Of a DNA stretch of 58,918 nt, positions 8,307 through 17,854 are shown one piece after another; position 1 is the stretch's first letter, and each line of letters begins with the position of its first letter. Under the pieces are notes generated by a model. The model did not search any database. It was not told where the DNA came from and worked only from the letters and a program-made list of their open reading frames with translations. The stretch spans positions 1-58,918 of the forward strand of contig NZ_PABT01000022.1 in the NCBI RefSeq assembly GCF_002699205.1, read 5' to 3'. The DNA is from Allomuricauda sp. (lineage in GTDB: Bacteria; Bacteroidota; Bacteroidia; Flavobacteriales; Flavobacteriaceae). The translations under genes were made by a program, and so were the position numbers.

Positions 8307-11300
8307 ATGCAACAACTGACAACAAGCATGCACAGGGCATTACTGCTTATACTGCTGAATGTCCTTTTGATACCGATTTGTACACAAAAAATGCGGGCGG
8401 GGAATAACCTGGAACCACCACAGTTCACCGTTACCGGTACCGTTACCGATGGCACGGGCGAACCCCTTGCCGGGGTGAACATCGTGGTGGAGTCCAAGAA
8501 TATCGGTACCATTTCCGAATTCGACGGTACCTTTTCCATTCAAGCTGGCCCTACCGATGTACTGGTCTTTTCCATGGTCGGCCTCAAGACCCTTTCCGTG
8601 CCCATTGGGGGCAGGGAAGAGATCCAAGTCTCCATGGAGGAGGACGTGACCCAATTGGGCGAAGTTGTCCTCAATGCGGGGTACTACAGTGTTTCCGGGA
8701 AGGAACGGACCGGGAACATTGCCACCATCAAGGCGGATGTGATTGAGCAGCAGCCCGTGGGCAATCCCTTGGCGGCCATGCAAGGGCATTTGTCAGGGGT
8801 CAACATCGTCCAGAACACAGGAGTGCCCGGTGGCGGCTTTTCCATCGAGGTCCGTGGCCGAAACTTTCTAAGTGGGGTGACCGACCCCTTGTTCATTGTG
8901 GACGGGGTGCCCTTTGGAGCCCAGTCCCTGGGTTCCTATGATGTGTCCAGGGATATCGTTGGCGGGAACATCAGTCCGCTAAACGCCATCGACCCCAACG
9001 ACATCGAGAGCATCGAGGTGCTCAAGGATGCCGATGCCACGGCCATCTACGGTTCCCGTGGGGCCAATGGGGTGGTGCTTATCACCACCAAGAAAGGAAA
9101 GGCCGGGAAGACCCGGTTTGATGCCCGGCTGAGCACGACACTGGGCAAGGTGTCCCGGTTTCTGGACCTAATGGACACCCAACAGTACCTGGAGGTCAGG
9201 CGAGAGGGAATCATCAATGATGGATATGGTTCCTTTTTGGAGAACCCGGACTTTGATTTTGTCTGGCCCGATATCAAATCCTGGGACAATGACCGATATA
9301 CGGATTGGCAAAGGGAACTGATCGGCGGCACCGCCTACCGGAACAATGTCCAATTGTCGGTGTCCGGGGGCAGTGACCGGACCCAGTTTTTGGTCAGTGG
9401 GGCCTATTTGAAGGAAACCACGGTATTTCCCGGGGACAACGACTATAAACGTGCCAACATCCACGGTAGCCTGTCCCATCGTTCGGACAATGGACGCTTC
9501 AAGATGGACCTTACCTTGGGCTATGCCCATGAGGACCATAAGCTCCCAGGGACCGATTTTACCGTCATGGCCTATACCTTGGAACCCAATGCCCCTCGGG
9601 TATATGACGACGAAGGGAACATCAATTGGGAAAACAATACCTGGGACAATCCCTTGGCCGCATTGGACGAACAGTTTGTGTCAGGATCCAGTACCCTGGT
9701 GTCCAATGCCACGGTCTCCTACCATATCATGCCCGACATGGAGTTCAGGACCAGCCTGGGATACACGGATTATCGATTGGATTCGTATAGGACCATGCCC
9801 AGTTCGGCCAGAAACCCCGGCCTGGGCCTTACCCCGCAGAGCTATTCCAATTTGACCACCAATGCCTCCCAAAGGGAGTCATGGATCGTGGAGCCGCAGT
9901 TGAACTGGAAAAAGGATTGGGGATGGTTTTCCATGGATGTGCTCATGGGGACGACCTTCCAACAGGAGACCACCCAACAGCTCGTGTTGAGGGGCACCGG
10001 ATTTCCCAATGACGGGTTGATCGGGAACATGGCGGCGGCCAGTGGTGTGGAGGCCGTTTCCGATTCGGACGGGGAATATCGGTACAATGCCCTTTTTGGT
10101 CGCGTCAACCTCAAGTTTTCGGGCCGTTATATCCTTAACCTTACCGGGAGAAGGGACGGGTCCTCCCGGTTCGGTCCCGGCAAACAGTTCGGAAATTTCG
10201 GGGCCCTTGGCCTGGCATGGCTGTTTTCCGAGGAACCCATATTTGGTGAAGGCTCATGGCTGAGCTTCGGAAAGCTGAGGGCCAGCTATGGAACGACGGG
10301 AAGCGATAACATCGGGGACTACCGGTTCTGGGATACCTATACGGTGACCGGAAGCGATTATGACGGGGTCACCGCCGTGCAGCCCACCGGTGTCTTCAAT
10401 CCGCAGTTCGGTTGGGAAGAGAACCAAAAGTTGGAGGCAGGTTTGGAACTGGGCTTGTTCCAGGATCGGTTGATGGTCAATACGGTTTGGTACCGTAACC
10501 GTTCCTCCAACCAATTGGTGGGCATACCCTTGGCGGCCACCACGGGCTTTTCGGAACTGACGGGAAACTTTGATGCCCTGGTGGAGAATTCGGGATGGGA
10601 GGTCGATATCCAAACCCTCAATATCCGGTCCCGGGCATTCCGATGGTCCTCCACCTTTAACCTGACCGTTCCCAAGAACAGCCTGGTGGAATTTGACGGA
10701 TTGGAGACATCGACCTTTGCCAACCGGTATATTATAGGGGAGCCCCTGACCATTGTAAGGCTCTACCACGCTTTGGGCGTAGATCCCGAGACGGGTTCCT
10801 ACCAGTTCGAGGACTACAACGGTGATGGGGCCATCACCAGCACGGAAGATCGGCAATGGGTGGAAGATCTGGCGCCACAATATTACGGAGGGCTGGGCAA
10901 TTCACTGAGCTTGGGCAACGTGACCTTGGATTTTTTCTTCCAGTTCAAGAAACAAAAGGCCTACAATACCTTACGGTACCAATCGACCCCTGGGTTTAGG
11001 GGCAATGTGCCCGTGGAACTCTACGACCGTTGGCAGGGGCCTGGCGATGTCAAGGATATCCAAAGGGCCTACAGTGGATTGGCACCTACCGGGGGATTGG
11101 GCGAATTCCAACAGGAGAGCAATGCGGCGGTATCGGATGCATCCTTTGTGCGGTTGCGGAATATATCCCTCAACTACCGGCTTCCCGGATTGGGCAACGG
11201 ATTGGATGCCAATGTATACTTACAGGGTCAGAACCTTTGGACCTTGACCGATTACAAGGGACCGGATCCCGAGCAGCCCTCGAATACGCGATTGCCCCCG

Positions 11301-11339
11301 TTGCGCCAGATCACATTGGGACTCCAACTCAGTTTTTAA
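8307..11339 (+). CDS. SusC/RagA-family TonB-linked outer-membrane transporter
   Basis: A 1010-residue TonB-dependent transporter. After a signal peptide (RALLLILLNVLLIPICT) comes a carboxypeptidase-regulatory-like beta-sandwich (FTVTGTVTDGTGEPLAGVNIVV, about residues 39-100). The plug domain follows, with PLFIVDGVPFG and the SusC hallmark DADATAIYGSRGANGVVLIT at about 240-260; the rest is the 22-strand barrel. It works with the SusD lipoprotein encoded 16 bp downstream to import a large substrate, which in this context could be a peptide because a secreted protease follows. It has no STN signalling domain, unlike the SusC at 23962-27366, and no sigma/anti-sigma pair lies beside it. The start was chosen as the first ATG before the signal peptide. 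Confidence 0.93.
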   Translation: MQQLTTSMHRALLLILLNVLLIPICTQKMRAGNNLEPPQFTVTGTVTDGTGEPLAGVNIVVESKNIGTISEFDGTFSIQAGPTDVLVFSMVGLKTLSVPIGGREEIQVSMEEDVTQLGEVVLNAGYYSVSGKERTGNIATIKADVIEQQPVGNPLAAMQGHLSGVNIVQNTGVPGGGFSIEVRGRNFLSGVTDPLFIVDGVPFGAQSLGSYDVSRDIVGGNISPLNAIDPNDIESIEVLKDADATAIYGSRGANGVVLITTKKGKAGKTRFDARLSTTLGKVSRFLDLMDTQQYLEVRREGIINDGYGSFLENPDFDFVWPDIKSWDNDRYTDWQRELIGGTAYRNNVQLSVSGGSDRTQFLVSGAYLKETTVFPGDNDYKRANIHGSLSHRSDNGRFKMDLTLGYAHEDHKLPGTDFTVMAYTLEPNAPRVYDDEGNINWENNTWDNPLAALDEQFVSGSSTLVSNATVSYHIMPDMEFRTSLGYTDYRLDSYRTMPSSARNPGLGLTPQSYSNLTTNASQRESWIVEPQLNWKKDWGWFSMDVLMGTTFQQETTQQLVLRGTGFPNDGLIGNMAAASGVEAVSDSDGEYRYNALFGRVNLKFSGRYILNLTGRRDGSSRFGPGKQFGNFGALGLAWLFSEEPIFGEGSWLSFGKLRASYGTTGSDNIGDYRFWDTYTVTGSDYDGVTAVQPTGVFNPQFGWEENQKLEAGLELGLFQDRLMVNTVWYRNRSSNQLVGIPLAATTGFSELTGNFDALVENSGWEVDIQTLNIRSRAFRWSSTFNLTVPKNSLVEFDGLETSTFANRYIIGEPLTIVRLYHALGVDPETGSYQFEDYNGDGAITSTEDRQWVEDLAPQYYGGLGNSLSLGNVTLDFFFQFKKQKAYNTLRYQSTPGFRGNVPVELYDRWQGPGDVKDIQRAYSGLAPTGGLGEFQQESNAAVSDASFVRLRNISLNYRLPGLGNGLDANVYLQGQNLWTLTDYKGPDPEQPSNTRLPPLRQITLGLQLSF

Positions 11340-11355
11340 CCTTAAACCTATCGGA

Positions 11356-12795
11356 ATGAACATTTTGAACAAAACAATATCTACCAATTTGGGCAATGGC
11401 CCTCGATGCATACGTCTTTTTCGTCAACGCTGTTCCCTGCTCTTCAAGCTCATGGCACTTAGCCTAATCGGTTGCACTGACTTTGTGGAGGTCGAACCGC
11501 CCAAGAACACCTTGGTATCCGAGACCGTTTTTGAAGACCCGGCCACCGTGGAATCGGCCTTGGCCCAGCTGTACCATGCCATGCGGGACGAACAGGGCAT
11601 GGTATCGGGTTTTTATGGCCTGACCACCGCCATGGGAATCTATGCGGATGAACTCGATTATTACGGGTTCAACTCCGATTATGCCCAGTTGTACAATCAC
11701 AACGTACTGGCCGGTAACGGGCTGATAAGGGCTTGGTGGGGCCAGGCATACGAGCTCATCTATGGTGCCAACGACATCCTTCAGGGCGTGGAGTCCTCCC
11801 AGGGCCTGACCGGGGAGGAAAAGCGGGGGTATAGGGGACAGGCCCTTTTTATCCGGGCCTATATCCACAGTTTGCTGGTATCCCTGTATGGGGATGTGCC
11901 CTATATCACGACCACGGATTATATGGTGAACAACAGGGTTTCACGGATGGCGGCCGCAGAGGTTTACGATCGCGTCATTGCCGACCTGGAGGAAGCCTTG
12001 GCATTGTTTGGGGACGGTGGCCCGATTTCTTCGGAACGGATATATGTGGATGCCTTTACCACCAAGGCCCTTTTGGCACGGACGTACCTCTATGCGGGGC
12101 AATGGGAAAAGGCCGCTTTGCTGGCCACGGACCTAATGGATGCCTTTCCCTTGGAGCCCGACCTGGACAAGGTGTTCCTGAAAGGGTCGCCCGAGACCAT
12201 TTGGCAGCTCAAGGCGGATGCCGATAATATCAGGAATACGCAGGAAGCCATTCAGTTGATCATCCAATCGGTGCCCGGCCAGACCTATGCCCTGACGGAA
12301 GGACTTTTGGGCGCTTTTGAAAGTGGCGATCTACGGTTTGACCGATGGGTCTCCAGCGTGTCCGATGCCGACAATACCGTCACACTCCATTATGCCCATA
12401 AGTACAAGGCCGATATCAATGAAACCCGGTCCCTGGAATATTCCATTCGTTTCAGGGTGGCCGAGCAGTATCTGATCCGTGCCGAGGCCAGGCTGCAACT
12501 GGGCGATAAGAATGGTGCCCTTGAGGATATCAATGCCCTGCGCAATAGGGCAGGGCTGCCCGACAGTGGTGCCGATACACCAGAATCGATAATGGATGCC
12601 ATCCTTCAGGAACGCAGGGTGGAACTCTTCACGGAAGGGGGACATCGGTGGTTCGATCTCAAACGATCGGGAAGGGCGGATCAGGTTTTGGGACCGATCA
12701 AACCCAATTGGAGGCCCACGGATGTATTGTTGCCCATCCCGGAGGCGGAACTGGAGACCAATCCGAACCTTTTACCACAAAACACGGGCTATTAG
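11356..12795 (+). CDS. SusD/RagB-family surface lipoprotein
   Basis: A 479-residue substrate-binding partner of the SusC just upstream. A lipobox-like sequence, LMALSLIGCTDF, puts the acylated Cys near residue 40, after an unusually long basic lead. The SusD fold is shown by EPPKNTLVSETVFEDPATVESALAQLYHAM, TPR-like helices in the middle, and the C-terminal signature ILQERRVELFTEGGHRWFDLKRSGRAD found in nearly all SusD proteins. The protein closes the SusC barrel as a lid and selects substrate. The gene lies 16 bp after susC and 37 bp before the protease, so the three are an operon. Confidence 0.93.
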   Translation: MNILNKTISTNLGNGPRCIRLFRQRCSLLFKLMALSLIGCTDFVEVEPPKNTLVSETVFEDPATVESALAQLYHAMRDEQGMVSGFYGLTTAMGIYADELDYYGFNSDYAQLYNHNVLAGNGLIRAWWGQAYELIYGANDILQGVESSQGLTGEEKRGYRGQALFIRAYIHSLLVSLYGDVPYITTTDYMVNNRVSRMAAAEVYDRVIADLEEALALFGDGGPISSERIYVDAFTTKALLARTYLYAGQWEKAALLATDLMDAFPLEPDLDKVFLKGSPETIWQLKADADNIRNTQEAIQLIIQSVPGQTYALTEGLLGAFESGDLRFDRWVSSVSDADNTVTLHYAHKYKADINETRSLEYSIRFRVAEQYLIRAEARLQLGDKNGALEDINALRNRAGLPDSGADTPESIMDAILQERRVELFTEGGHRWFDLKRSGRADQVLGPIKPNWRPTDVLLPIPEAELETNPNLLPQNTGY

Positions 12796-12832
12796 GACGG
12801 GTATGGGGTACACATTTTTAAAGCGATACGTT

Positions 12833-15148
12833 ATGAAAGCATATGTTATGTTCCTGACCCTTTGTTTGTGGTGGTCCTATGTAGGGGCTGCAGCCACCGA
12901 GCAAGGGGGCGATCCCTTCGGACAGGCCATCGAACCGGTCGGTGCCGAGCCTTTTTTGACCTCTTTCATGAAGGGGGGCGAAGTATACCTGGACATACCC
13001 CGGGAGGTACTCGACCGCCCCATGATGTTTGTTTGCTACGATTGGCGCCGCCGCAGTTTTATGCAAGTGGCCTGGTCGGTCCACGGGGACAATATGTTGT
13101 TCAAGCAGCAGAGCATTGTATCCTCGGCGGGCGTCATGATCACCTTCCACGAGAAGCTTCCCCTTGAGGAGAATATCCTTGCCATACTCCCGATAGAGAA
13201 AGATCTCAGTGGGGAGGGGAACTTTGTGGTGAAGGCCACGGACCTTTTGCTGCGACAGGAAATCGAATGGCCACAATGGTACGGGGTGGTCTTTGGGCCG
13301 CCCGTTCCCCAGCTGTCCCTGGTCCTGGCCACCAAGAACCTGGCAGGGGAAACGTTGGTCAAGGTCAGACGTGGGATGGTCAAAAACGAATCCAAGGTGG
13401 CCGTTCCCCTGTACTATGGGTTCAGTGCCCTGAAAGCGCCGATGAAGGGCAGGCGGTTCGATTACCGTATGGGATTCTTCAGCGAGGAAGCGGATGATAC
13501 GTTTCACGAAGGGCTCCAGAACATTCGGGCCAACATCCTTAGATGGAGGCTGGAGAAAAAGTTCAAGGATAGGGAGGTGAGCGTTCCCGTTGCCCCGATT
13601 ACCTTTCTGATCTCACCGGAAGTCCCGAAAAAATGGAGGCCCTATGTCAAGGCAGGGATCGAGGAGTGGTTGCCGGCCTTTGAGGCGGCGGGGTTCAAGG
13701 ATGCCCTGGTCGTCAAGGAGCTTGACAGTTTGGATGAGTGGCAGGCCCACAGTATCCATTCCAACATGGTCTACTGGACATCAAAAAGGGACATGCGGAG
13801 CTATGAAAATGAACGCCTTGGCGGCTCCATTCGCTATGTGGTCGATTGGAGGTCTGGGGAGATCCTTCGCGGGGACATCCTATTGGAGGCCCCCGTCCGT
13901 GATGTGTCGGAACAATATTTTGTGCGTTCGGCACCATTGGACAAGAGGGCGCAACGGTTCCCCTTCCCGGATGAGCTGATCGGGGCCCTGTACCAACAAT
14001 TGACCGCCCATGAGGCGGGACATGTGTTCGGCTTGATGGACGGCAATTTCGGGGAACACGCCTACCCTTGGAATAAAATGAACGATAGTCTATGGTTGAG
14101 GAAAATGGGGCACACCCCCAGTGTGATGAACTACACCCGGAGCTGTAATATCCCCCAACCCGAGGACAGCATTCCTCCGGAGTCATTGTTGCAGCACGTC
14201 GGGCCTGCCGATCGCTACCATATCCGATGGGGGTATCGGGAGTTTCCGGAAGGGACACCGCCAGAAGTGGAAGCGGCCGAATTGGAACGGATGATCCGTT
14301 GGCAGGATACGGTACCTTGGTACCGTTTCAATTATGGACGGATGGAAAAGGCCGGTCCGGCCCAAGTGGACGAGGTGACCGAAACCGATCACCCGGTACG
14401 GAGCACCGAATTGGCCCTGAAAAACATAAAAAGGGTCATGGCTTTGTTGCCCAATGCTGTGCAGGGAGATAAGGACAATGTGCGGTTGCAACGGCTATAT
14501 GCAAAGACGGTGGAACTATGGCACGACCATATGGGGCATGTCCTTTCCGTGGTAGGCGGCTATAGGTTGCATTATCGGCCCCTGGATGGATCCGGGGATC
14601 CCTATGACCCGATACCCTGGGAAGAGCAGATGGAAGCCTTGGATTTCCTATTGGAGAATGCCATGGATGCCCCTTCATGGCTGACCGAACCCATGTTCCA
14701 TGTGAAGACAAATTATTCCAGACATGCCGACAAGGTCATGGGACACCAACAATTCCTGGTCATGGATCTGATCGGTGCCCTGCGACTGAAACGAATTGAG
14801 CATATGGAAACCCGATGGGGCGAAAAAGGGTTGCTGGAAGCCTACTTGATACGGGTCCAAAATGGACTTTTCAAGGAATTGAAGGGCCATATGGGCCAAG
14901 TGGACCCAAGGAGACAGGAACTCCAGATGACCTATATCGATGGGGTGGTCAGTATCCTGCAAAAGAAAAGAACGGGTTTTAATCCCATGGAGACCGCATT
15001 TGACCATACCGATTATGGGAAGGGGATTTTGATGCAGCGAATGATGGATTTGAAAAGGGAGATTGAAAAGGGCATCAAACGGAACAAAAGGGGGGCTACT
15101 TTGGGACATTGGCAATTGTGCCTAAAGAAGATGGAAGTACTCTGGTAA
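12833..15148 (+). CDS. Secreted zinc-dependent metalloprotease (met-zincin type)
   Basis: A 771-residue protein with a signal peptide (MFLTLCLWWSYVGAAA) from ATG 12833; an open frame reaches further upstream but overlaps susD. It resembles the large Bacteroidota zinc proteases with DUF5117/DUF4953-type domains. The active-site helix HEAGHVFGLMD has His393, Glu394 and His397, with Asp403 where most met-zincins place a third His. SVMNY at about 430-434 is the Met-turn (Met432). Third gene of the SusCD operon, so it probably supplies peptide products for uptake; that role is inferred. The first half contains the family's N-terminal beta-rich domain (EVYLDIPREVLDRPMMFVCY). Confidence 0.82.
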   Translation: MKAYVMFLTLCLWWSYVGAAATEQGGDPFGQAIEPVGAEPFLTSFMKGGEVYLDIPREVLDRPMMFVCYDWRRRSFMQVAWSVHGDNMLFKQQSIVSSAGVMITFHEKLPLEENILAILPIEKDLSGEGNFVVKATDLLLRQEIEWPQWYGVVFGPPVPQLSLVLATKNLAGETLVKVRRGMVKNESKVAVPLYYGFSALKAPMKGRRFDYRMGFFSEEADDTFHEGLQNIRANILRWRLEKKFKDREVSVPVAPITFLISPEVPKKWRPYVKAGIEEWLPAFEAAGFKDALVVKELDSLDEWQAHSIHSNMVYWTSKRDMRSYENERLGGSIRYVVDWRSGEILRGDILLEAPVRDVSEQYFVRSAPLDKRAQRFPFPDELIGALYQQLTAHEAGHVFGLMDGNFGEHAYPWNKMNDSLWLRKMGHTPSVMNYTRSCNIPQPEDSIPPESLLQHVGPADRYHIRWGYREFPEGTPPEVEAAELERMIRWQDTVPWYRFNYGRMEKAGPAQVDEVTETDHPVRSTELALKNIKRVMALLPNAVQGDKDNVRLQRLYAKTVELWHDHMGHVLSVVGGYRLHYRPLDGSGDPYDPIPWEEQMEALDFLLENAMDAPSWLTEPMFHVKTNYSRHADKVMGHQQFLVMDLIGALRLKRIEHMETRWGEKGLLEAYLIRVQNGLFKELKGHMGQVDPRRQELQMTYIDGVVSILQKKRTGFNPMETAFDHTDYGKGILMQRMMDLKREIEKGIKRNKRGATLGHWQLCLKKMEVLW

Positions 15149-15217
15149 GCGGTTGTAAAGATAAGCCATGAAAGACGGCTTGGTTGTTTGTTTCATCGGT
15201 TTATTTGGATTAGTCGA

Positions 15218-15245
15218 AAAAGGTGCCCGGCGAAGGGCACCTTTT
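15218..15245. terminator. Perfect bidirectional terminator
   Basis: AAAAGGTGCCC (15218-15228) and GGGCACCTTTT (15235-15245) are perfect 11-bp arms around a six-base loop, with T runs for both directions. It lies between the plus-strand protease and the converging minus-strand DUF6520 gene, and should stop both operons. Confidence 0.88.
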
Positions 15246-15271
15246 GTTTGAAGGCCCAATGGGCAGGGATA

Positions 15272-15517
15272 TTAATCCTTGCGAAGTTCCCTGCTGCTGA
15301 AGGAGGGTTCCTCATACAATTGATATCCATCCTGGGTGCATGGTATTTGATTGCCGTTGATGCAATTTTCATCTACCATGGTGGTCTGCCACCCCTCGAT
15401 GGGATGGTAATAGTGGGCCACTTGCAACATGGGTTCCTCCTCGGTCGCAAAGGCCAGTCCGACCGCCAACAGGATGGCAATGGCCGGTAAAGCAAGTTTT
15501 ACAAATCCAGTTTTCAT
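15272..15517 (-). CDS. DUF6520-family small exported protein
   Basis: An 81-residue protein with a signal peptide (KLALPAIAILLAVGLAFA) and a short mature part rich in polar residues, containing two cysteines (ENCINGNQIPCT) that may form a disulfide. The pattern matches the flavobacterial DUF6520 family, whose function is unknown. It is encoded 58 bp after the MauE-like membrane protein on the same strand, a common pairing in Flavobacteriaceae. The mature product may be processed or exported; the sequence alone does not say. Confidence 0.7.
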   Translation of the reverse strand: MKTGFVKLALPAIAILLAVGLAFATEEEPMLQVAHYYHPIEGWQTTMVDENCINGNQIPCTQDGYQLYEEPSFSSRELRKD

Positions 15518-15575
15518 AGTATTAAGGATTAGATATTGATGCCTACTCTTTTTCTTAGGTTTTCGGCTTCCCCTA

Positions 15576-16031
15576 TCACTGCACAGTATTTTTAAAGTTT
15601 GATTTTTTGTTTTCCATAAGTACGATACCGATCAGGGCCAGTACCATCCAACAGGCATTGAACACCAGATGGGATTTCCAGCCCATGGAGGAGATGACGC
15701 CCCCACAGGAGCAGGGGATATGTTCGCTGAATCGGAGCATCCAAGCGATATAAGTGGTGAACAGGGCCATCAGTACAAGGGCCCCGTAAAGTGCGGCCAG
15801 TCGGAACGCTTTGGTCAAGAGCAGTATGGCAAGGAGGATCTCAACAAGGGGCACGAACCAGGCAACCCACCCCGCAAAGGGGGCTAAGACCCCGGTTTGG
15901 GCCAATTGGGCTTTGAAGTCCCCAAGGCCCAAAAGTTTACTGCTGCCCGCATAGACAAAAAGAACGGTGTAGAGGAGGCATATGGCTTCCACGATGGTCC
16001 CTTTATATTTTATGTTGCACTGGCCGTTCAT
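15576..16031 (-). CDS. MauE/DoxX-like membrane protein
   Basis: A 151-residue protein with four predicted membrane helices: VEAICLLYTVLFVYAGSSK, WVAWFVPLVEILLAILLL, ALYGALVLMALFTTYIAWML, and HLVFNACWMVLALIGIVL. The segment IPCSCGGVIS before the last helix has a C-x-C pair, as in MauE-like proteins, which help disulfide chemistry of exported partners. With the two-Cys DUF6520 protein downstream, a redox or maturation role for that protein is a reasonable inference. The start is 47 bp from the 17-bp repeats at 16078-16115, possible regulator sites. Confidence 0.72.
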   Translation of the reverse strand: MNGQCNIKYKGTIVEAICLLYTVLFVYAGSSKLLGLGDFKAQLAQTGVLAPFAGWVAWFVPLVEILLAILLLTKAFRLAALYGALVLMALFTTYIAWMLRFSEHIPCSCGGVISSMGWKSHLVFNACWMVLALIGIVLMENKKSNFKNTVQ

Positions 16032-16077
16032 TGTAAACTATTGATTTACAGTGGTAAAATTAAGGGGAGCAAAGGAT

Positions 16078-16115
16078 CTGTGAGGGATTATTTAGGCTCT
16101 GTAAGGGATTATTTT
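16078..16115. promoter_or_regulatory. Tandem 17-bp repeats with 21-bp period upstream of mauE-like gene
   Basis: CTGTGAGGGATTATTTA (16078-16094) and CTGTAAGGGATTATTTT (16099-16115) match at 15 of 17 positions with a 4-bp gap. A third copy is at 17600-17616. Two direct 17-bp half-sites at a 21-bp period is the geometry of AraC I1-I2 binding, and a PAS-AraC regulator is encoded right beside them. The sites overlap the last codons of that regulator gene. Confidence 0.6.
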
Positions 16116-17071
16116 GAGAGTTTCCGTAGCTGGGTGGGGGTGTATCCGTAACGTTTTTTGAATTCACGTGCAAAGTGGTTGCCCTTTTTGAACCCTACCG
16201 TTTTGGCAATGGCAAGGATGGTCCTGTTGGAATGCTCGATCAGGATATGGGCCTTCCTGAGCCGTTCTCGTTTTTGGTATTGGAAGGCCGACATCCCGAA
16301 GAGTTCCTTAAAGCCGTTTTTGAACTTGAACTCATTGGTACCGCACAGATGGGCAAGCTCCTTGATCGAAGGCAGTGGCCTGTCCAAGTGCTCCATGATA
16401 TACCGTTCCGCGACCCTGAGGTTTTCAAAATCCGTGACATGGAGGATATAGGTCTTTCTTTTTTGGGGCTTTGGCAAGAGGTTGTGGTACCGTAGCCGTT
16501 GTTCCACTTGCTTTTTCATATGGGGCCCTTGGGACCGGGCATTCCTCGCCATATCAAAGGCGGTGACCATGGTGGTTCCCTTTTCCCTTTCTTTTTGGGG
16601 AAAGTGCACGATGTGGCAATTGGCGGGCAGGTGGAGCCCTGTTCGCTCGATAAAGGTCAACTTTACGGTCATTTCCCAAACACGGCCCATGTTTGAGGCC
16701 TCCATGAGTTTTTTCCAGCCTTTTTGGGAGTCCTTGGTCAAGAGTTCCCTAAATGGTAGTCCGTTCAGATCCCCTTCGTTGTAGTGCAGCAATGCTTCCA
16801 CAGAAGGGTTGGTCCTGGTAATTTGCCCGTTGGGATCCAGTTCAAAGAACAACTGTACAATCAGGTCATAGGAATTGTCCAGGTCCACGAACCCTTGGTG
16901 CAAAAAGGCGTCCCTGAGTTCCTCGGCTGCACTGTTGGCCAGGAAGGCCAGGGCCTCCAGTTCGTCATTTCTCTCCGATCGTTCGATTTGGTAGAAGAAA
17001 TATCCATTGGCGATATGGAGGAGTTGGGTGTAAATTTTGTCCAGTCGGTTTTTGTTTTCCAAGCTGTCCAT
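16109..17071 (-). CDS. PAS-domain AraC-family transcription regulator
   Basis: A 320-residue regulator. Residues about 60-175 form a PAS-like sensor (LIVQLFFELDPNGQITRTNPSVEALL, then GDLNGLPFRELL). Residues about 220-318 are an AraC/XylS double helix-turn-helix, with SIKELAHLCGTNEFKFKNGFKELFG for the first and ILAIAKTVGFKKGNHFAREFKKRYGYTP for the second, the usual family ending. The ligand or signal is unknown; the PAS shows no visible heme or flavin motif. The candidate binding repeats at 16078-16115 and 17600-17616 flank this regulator and its neighbours, suggesting local control of the MauE-like/DUF6520 genes and of the STAS-like gene. Confidence 0.85.
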   Translation of the reverse strand: MDSLENKNRLDKIYTQLLHIANGYFFYQIERSERNDELEALAFLANSAAEELRDAFLHQGFVDLDNSYDLIVQLFFELDPNGQITRTNPSVEALLHYNEGDLNGLPFRELLTKDSQKGWKKLMEASNMGRVWEMTVKLTFIERTGLHLPANCHIVHFPQKEREKGTTMVTAFDMARNARSQGPHMKKQVEQRLRYHNLLPKPQKRKTYILHVTDFENLRVAERYIMEHLDRPLPSIKELAHLCGTNEFKFKNGFKELFGMSAFQYQKRERLRKAHILIEHSNRTILAIAKTVGFKKGNHFAREFKKRYGYTPTQLRKLSK

Positions 17072-17118
17072 GATCGTGGGTTTCCATTAAACATTTTGTT
17101 TTGGATCACACGTGTCGG

Positions 17119-17490
17119 TTACCCATGCTGTACAAGGTATCCCATTGCGGTGTCCATATCGGGGAACACTTTGGTGGGCACCAATGGCATCTTGTTCGAT
17201 ATGTACTTGGAGTATGCCAGTTCCAGGGGAGTGGTCGCAATCAGCACCAGTTCCTGGACCAATTCCGCCCCTTCGCCCAAGAGATAATGCCGGGCTTCCT
17301 TTTCGATATGTAGGATTCCGTTGAATTTGCACAGTATCCTTTGGGGACGGCCCTGCTGTAGACGGAGGCGTTGGGCCACGGTTTCCTTGGCTCCCGACAG
17401 GTCAATGGATACCCGCTCTTTCCAAAAGAAAAAGAGGATATCTTTGTCCAACCACATGGTTGCCAGATCTGTTTCCACAAATCTTTTCAT
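17119..17490 (-). CDS. STAS-like domain protein (possible DUF7793)
   Basis: A 123-residue soluble protein. The N-terminal half (ATMWLDKDILFFFWKERVSIDLSGAKETVAQRL) looks like the first strands and helix of the small STAS/SpoIIAA-like fold seen in flavobacterial proteins of this size. The end (NKMPLVPTKVFPDMDTAMGYLVQHG) resembles the closing strand and helix. No catalytic residues are visible. It lies 47 bp upstream of the AraC gene on the same strand, and one copy of the 17-bp repeat stands 110 bp before its start. The family assignment is by pattern only. Confidence 0.5.
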   Translation of the reverse strand: MKRFVETDLATMWLDKDILFFFWKERVSIDLSGAKETVAQRLRLQQGRPQRILCKFNGILHIEKEARHYLLGEGAELVQELVLIATTPLELAYSKYISNKMPLVPTKVFPDMDTAMGYLVQHG

Positions 17491-17599
17491 CCCTTACATT
17501 TTCTAATGGGCGGTTAAATTATAAAAAAATCAAAAATTCAATTAACAGGAAAAATCCCATTTTTTAACATAAAAGGCTCTATTATGTGAAAAAAGGTAT

Positions 17600-17616
17600 C
17601 TGTGAGGGATTATTTT
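17600..17616. promoter_or_regulatory. Third copy of the 17-bp AraC-candidate repeat
   Basis: CTGTGAGGGATTATTTT matches the tandem sites at 16078-16115 (16 of 17 with the first, 16 of 17 with the second). It stands alone about 110 bp upstream of the STAS-like gene start; no second half-site was seen 21 bp to either side. Confidence 0.5.
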
Positions 17617-17854
17617 AAACAAGTCATGCACACAGGATGGGACAAAACATTGGTTTTATTTAGTTTAATGACCTGTATGTGTATAGGCGACAGACCGTGT
17701 TTTGGTACTTGCATGGTGCCCCGGGGTACCTGTTTGGCAGCTACCGTTTTAATGGGCCACAAAGGGGGAGGGGAATGTTGATCGTACCTAAAGTGCCATG
17801 CTGACTTTGGAAGATAACGGAGGATTCTTTTGCATGCCATTATAGTTCACGACA

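Noticed and set aside
12596..12832. Upstream extension of the metalloprotease gene.
   Set aside because: It lies within susD in another frame; a signal peptide starts at 12833.
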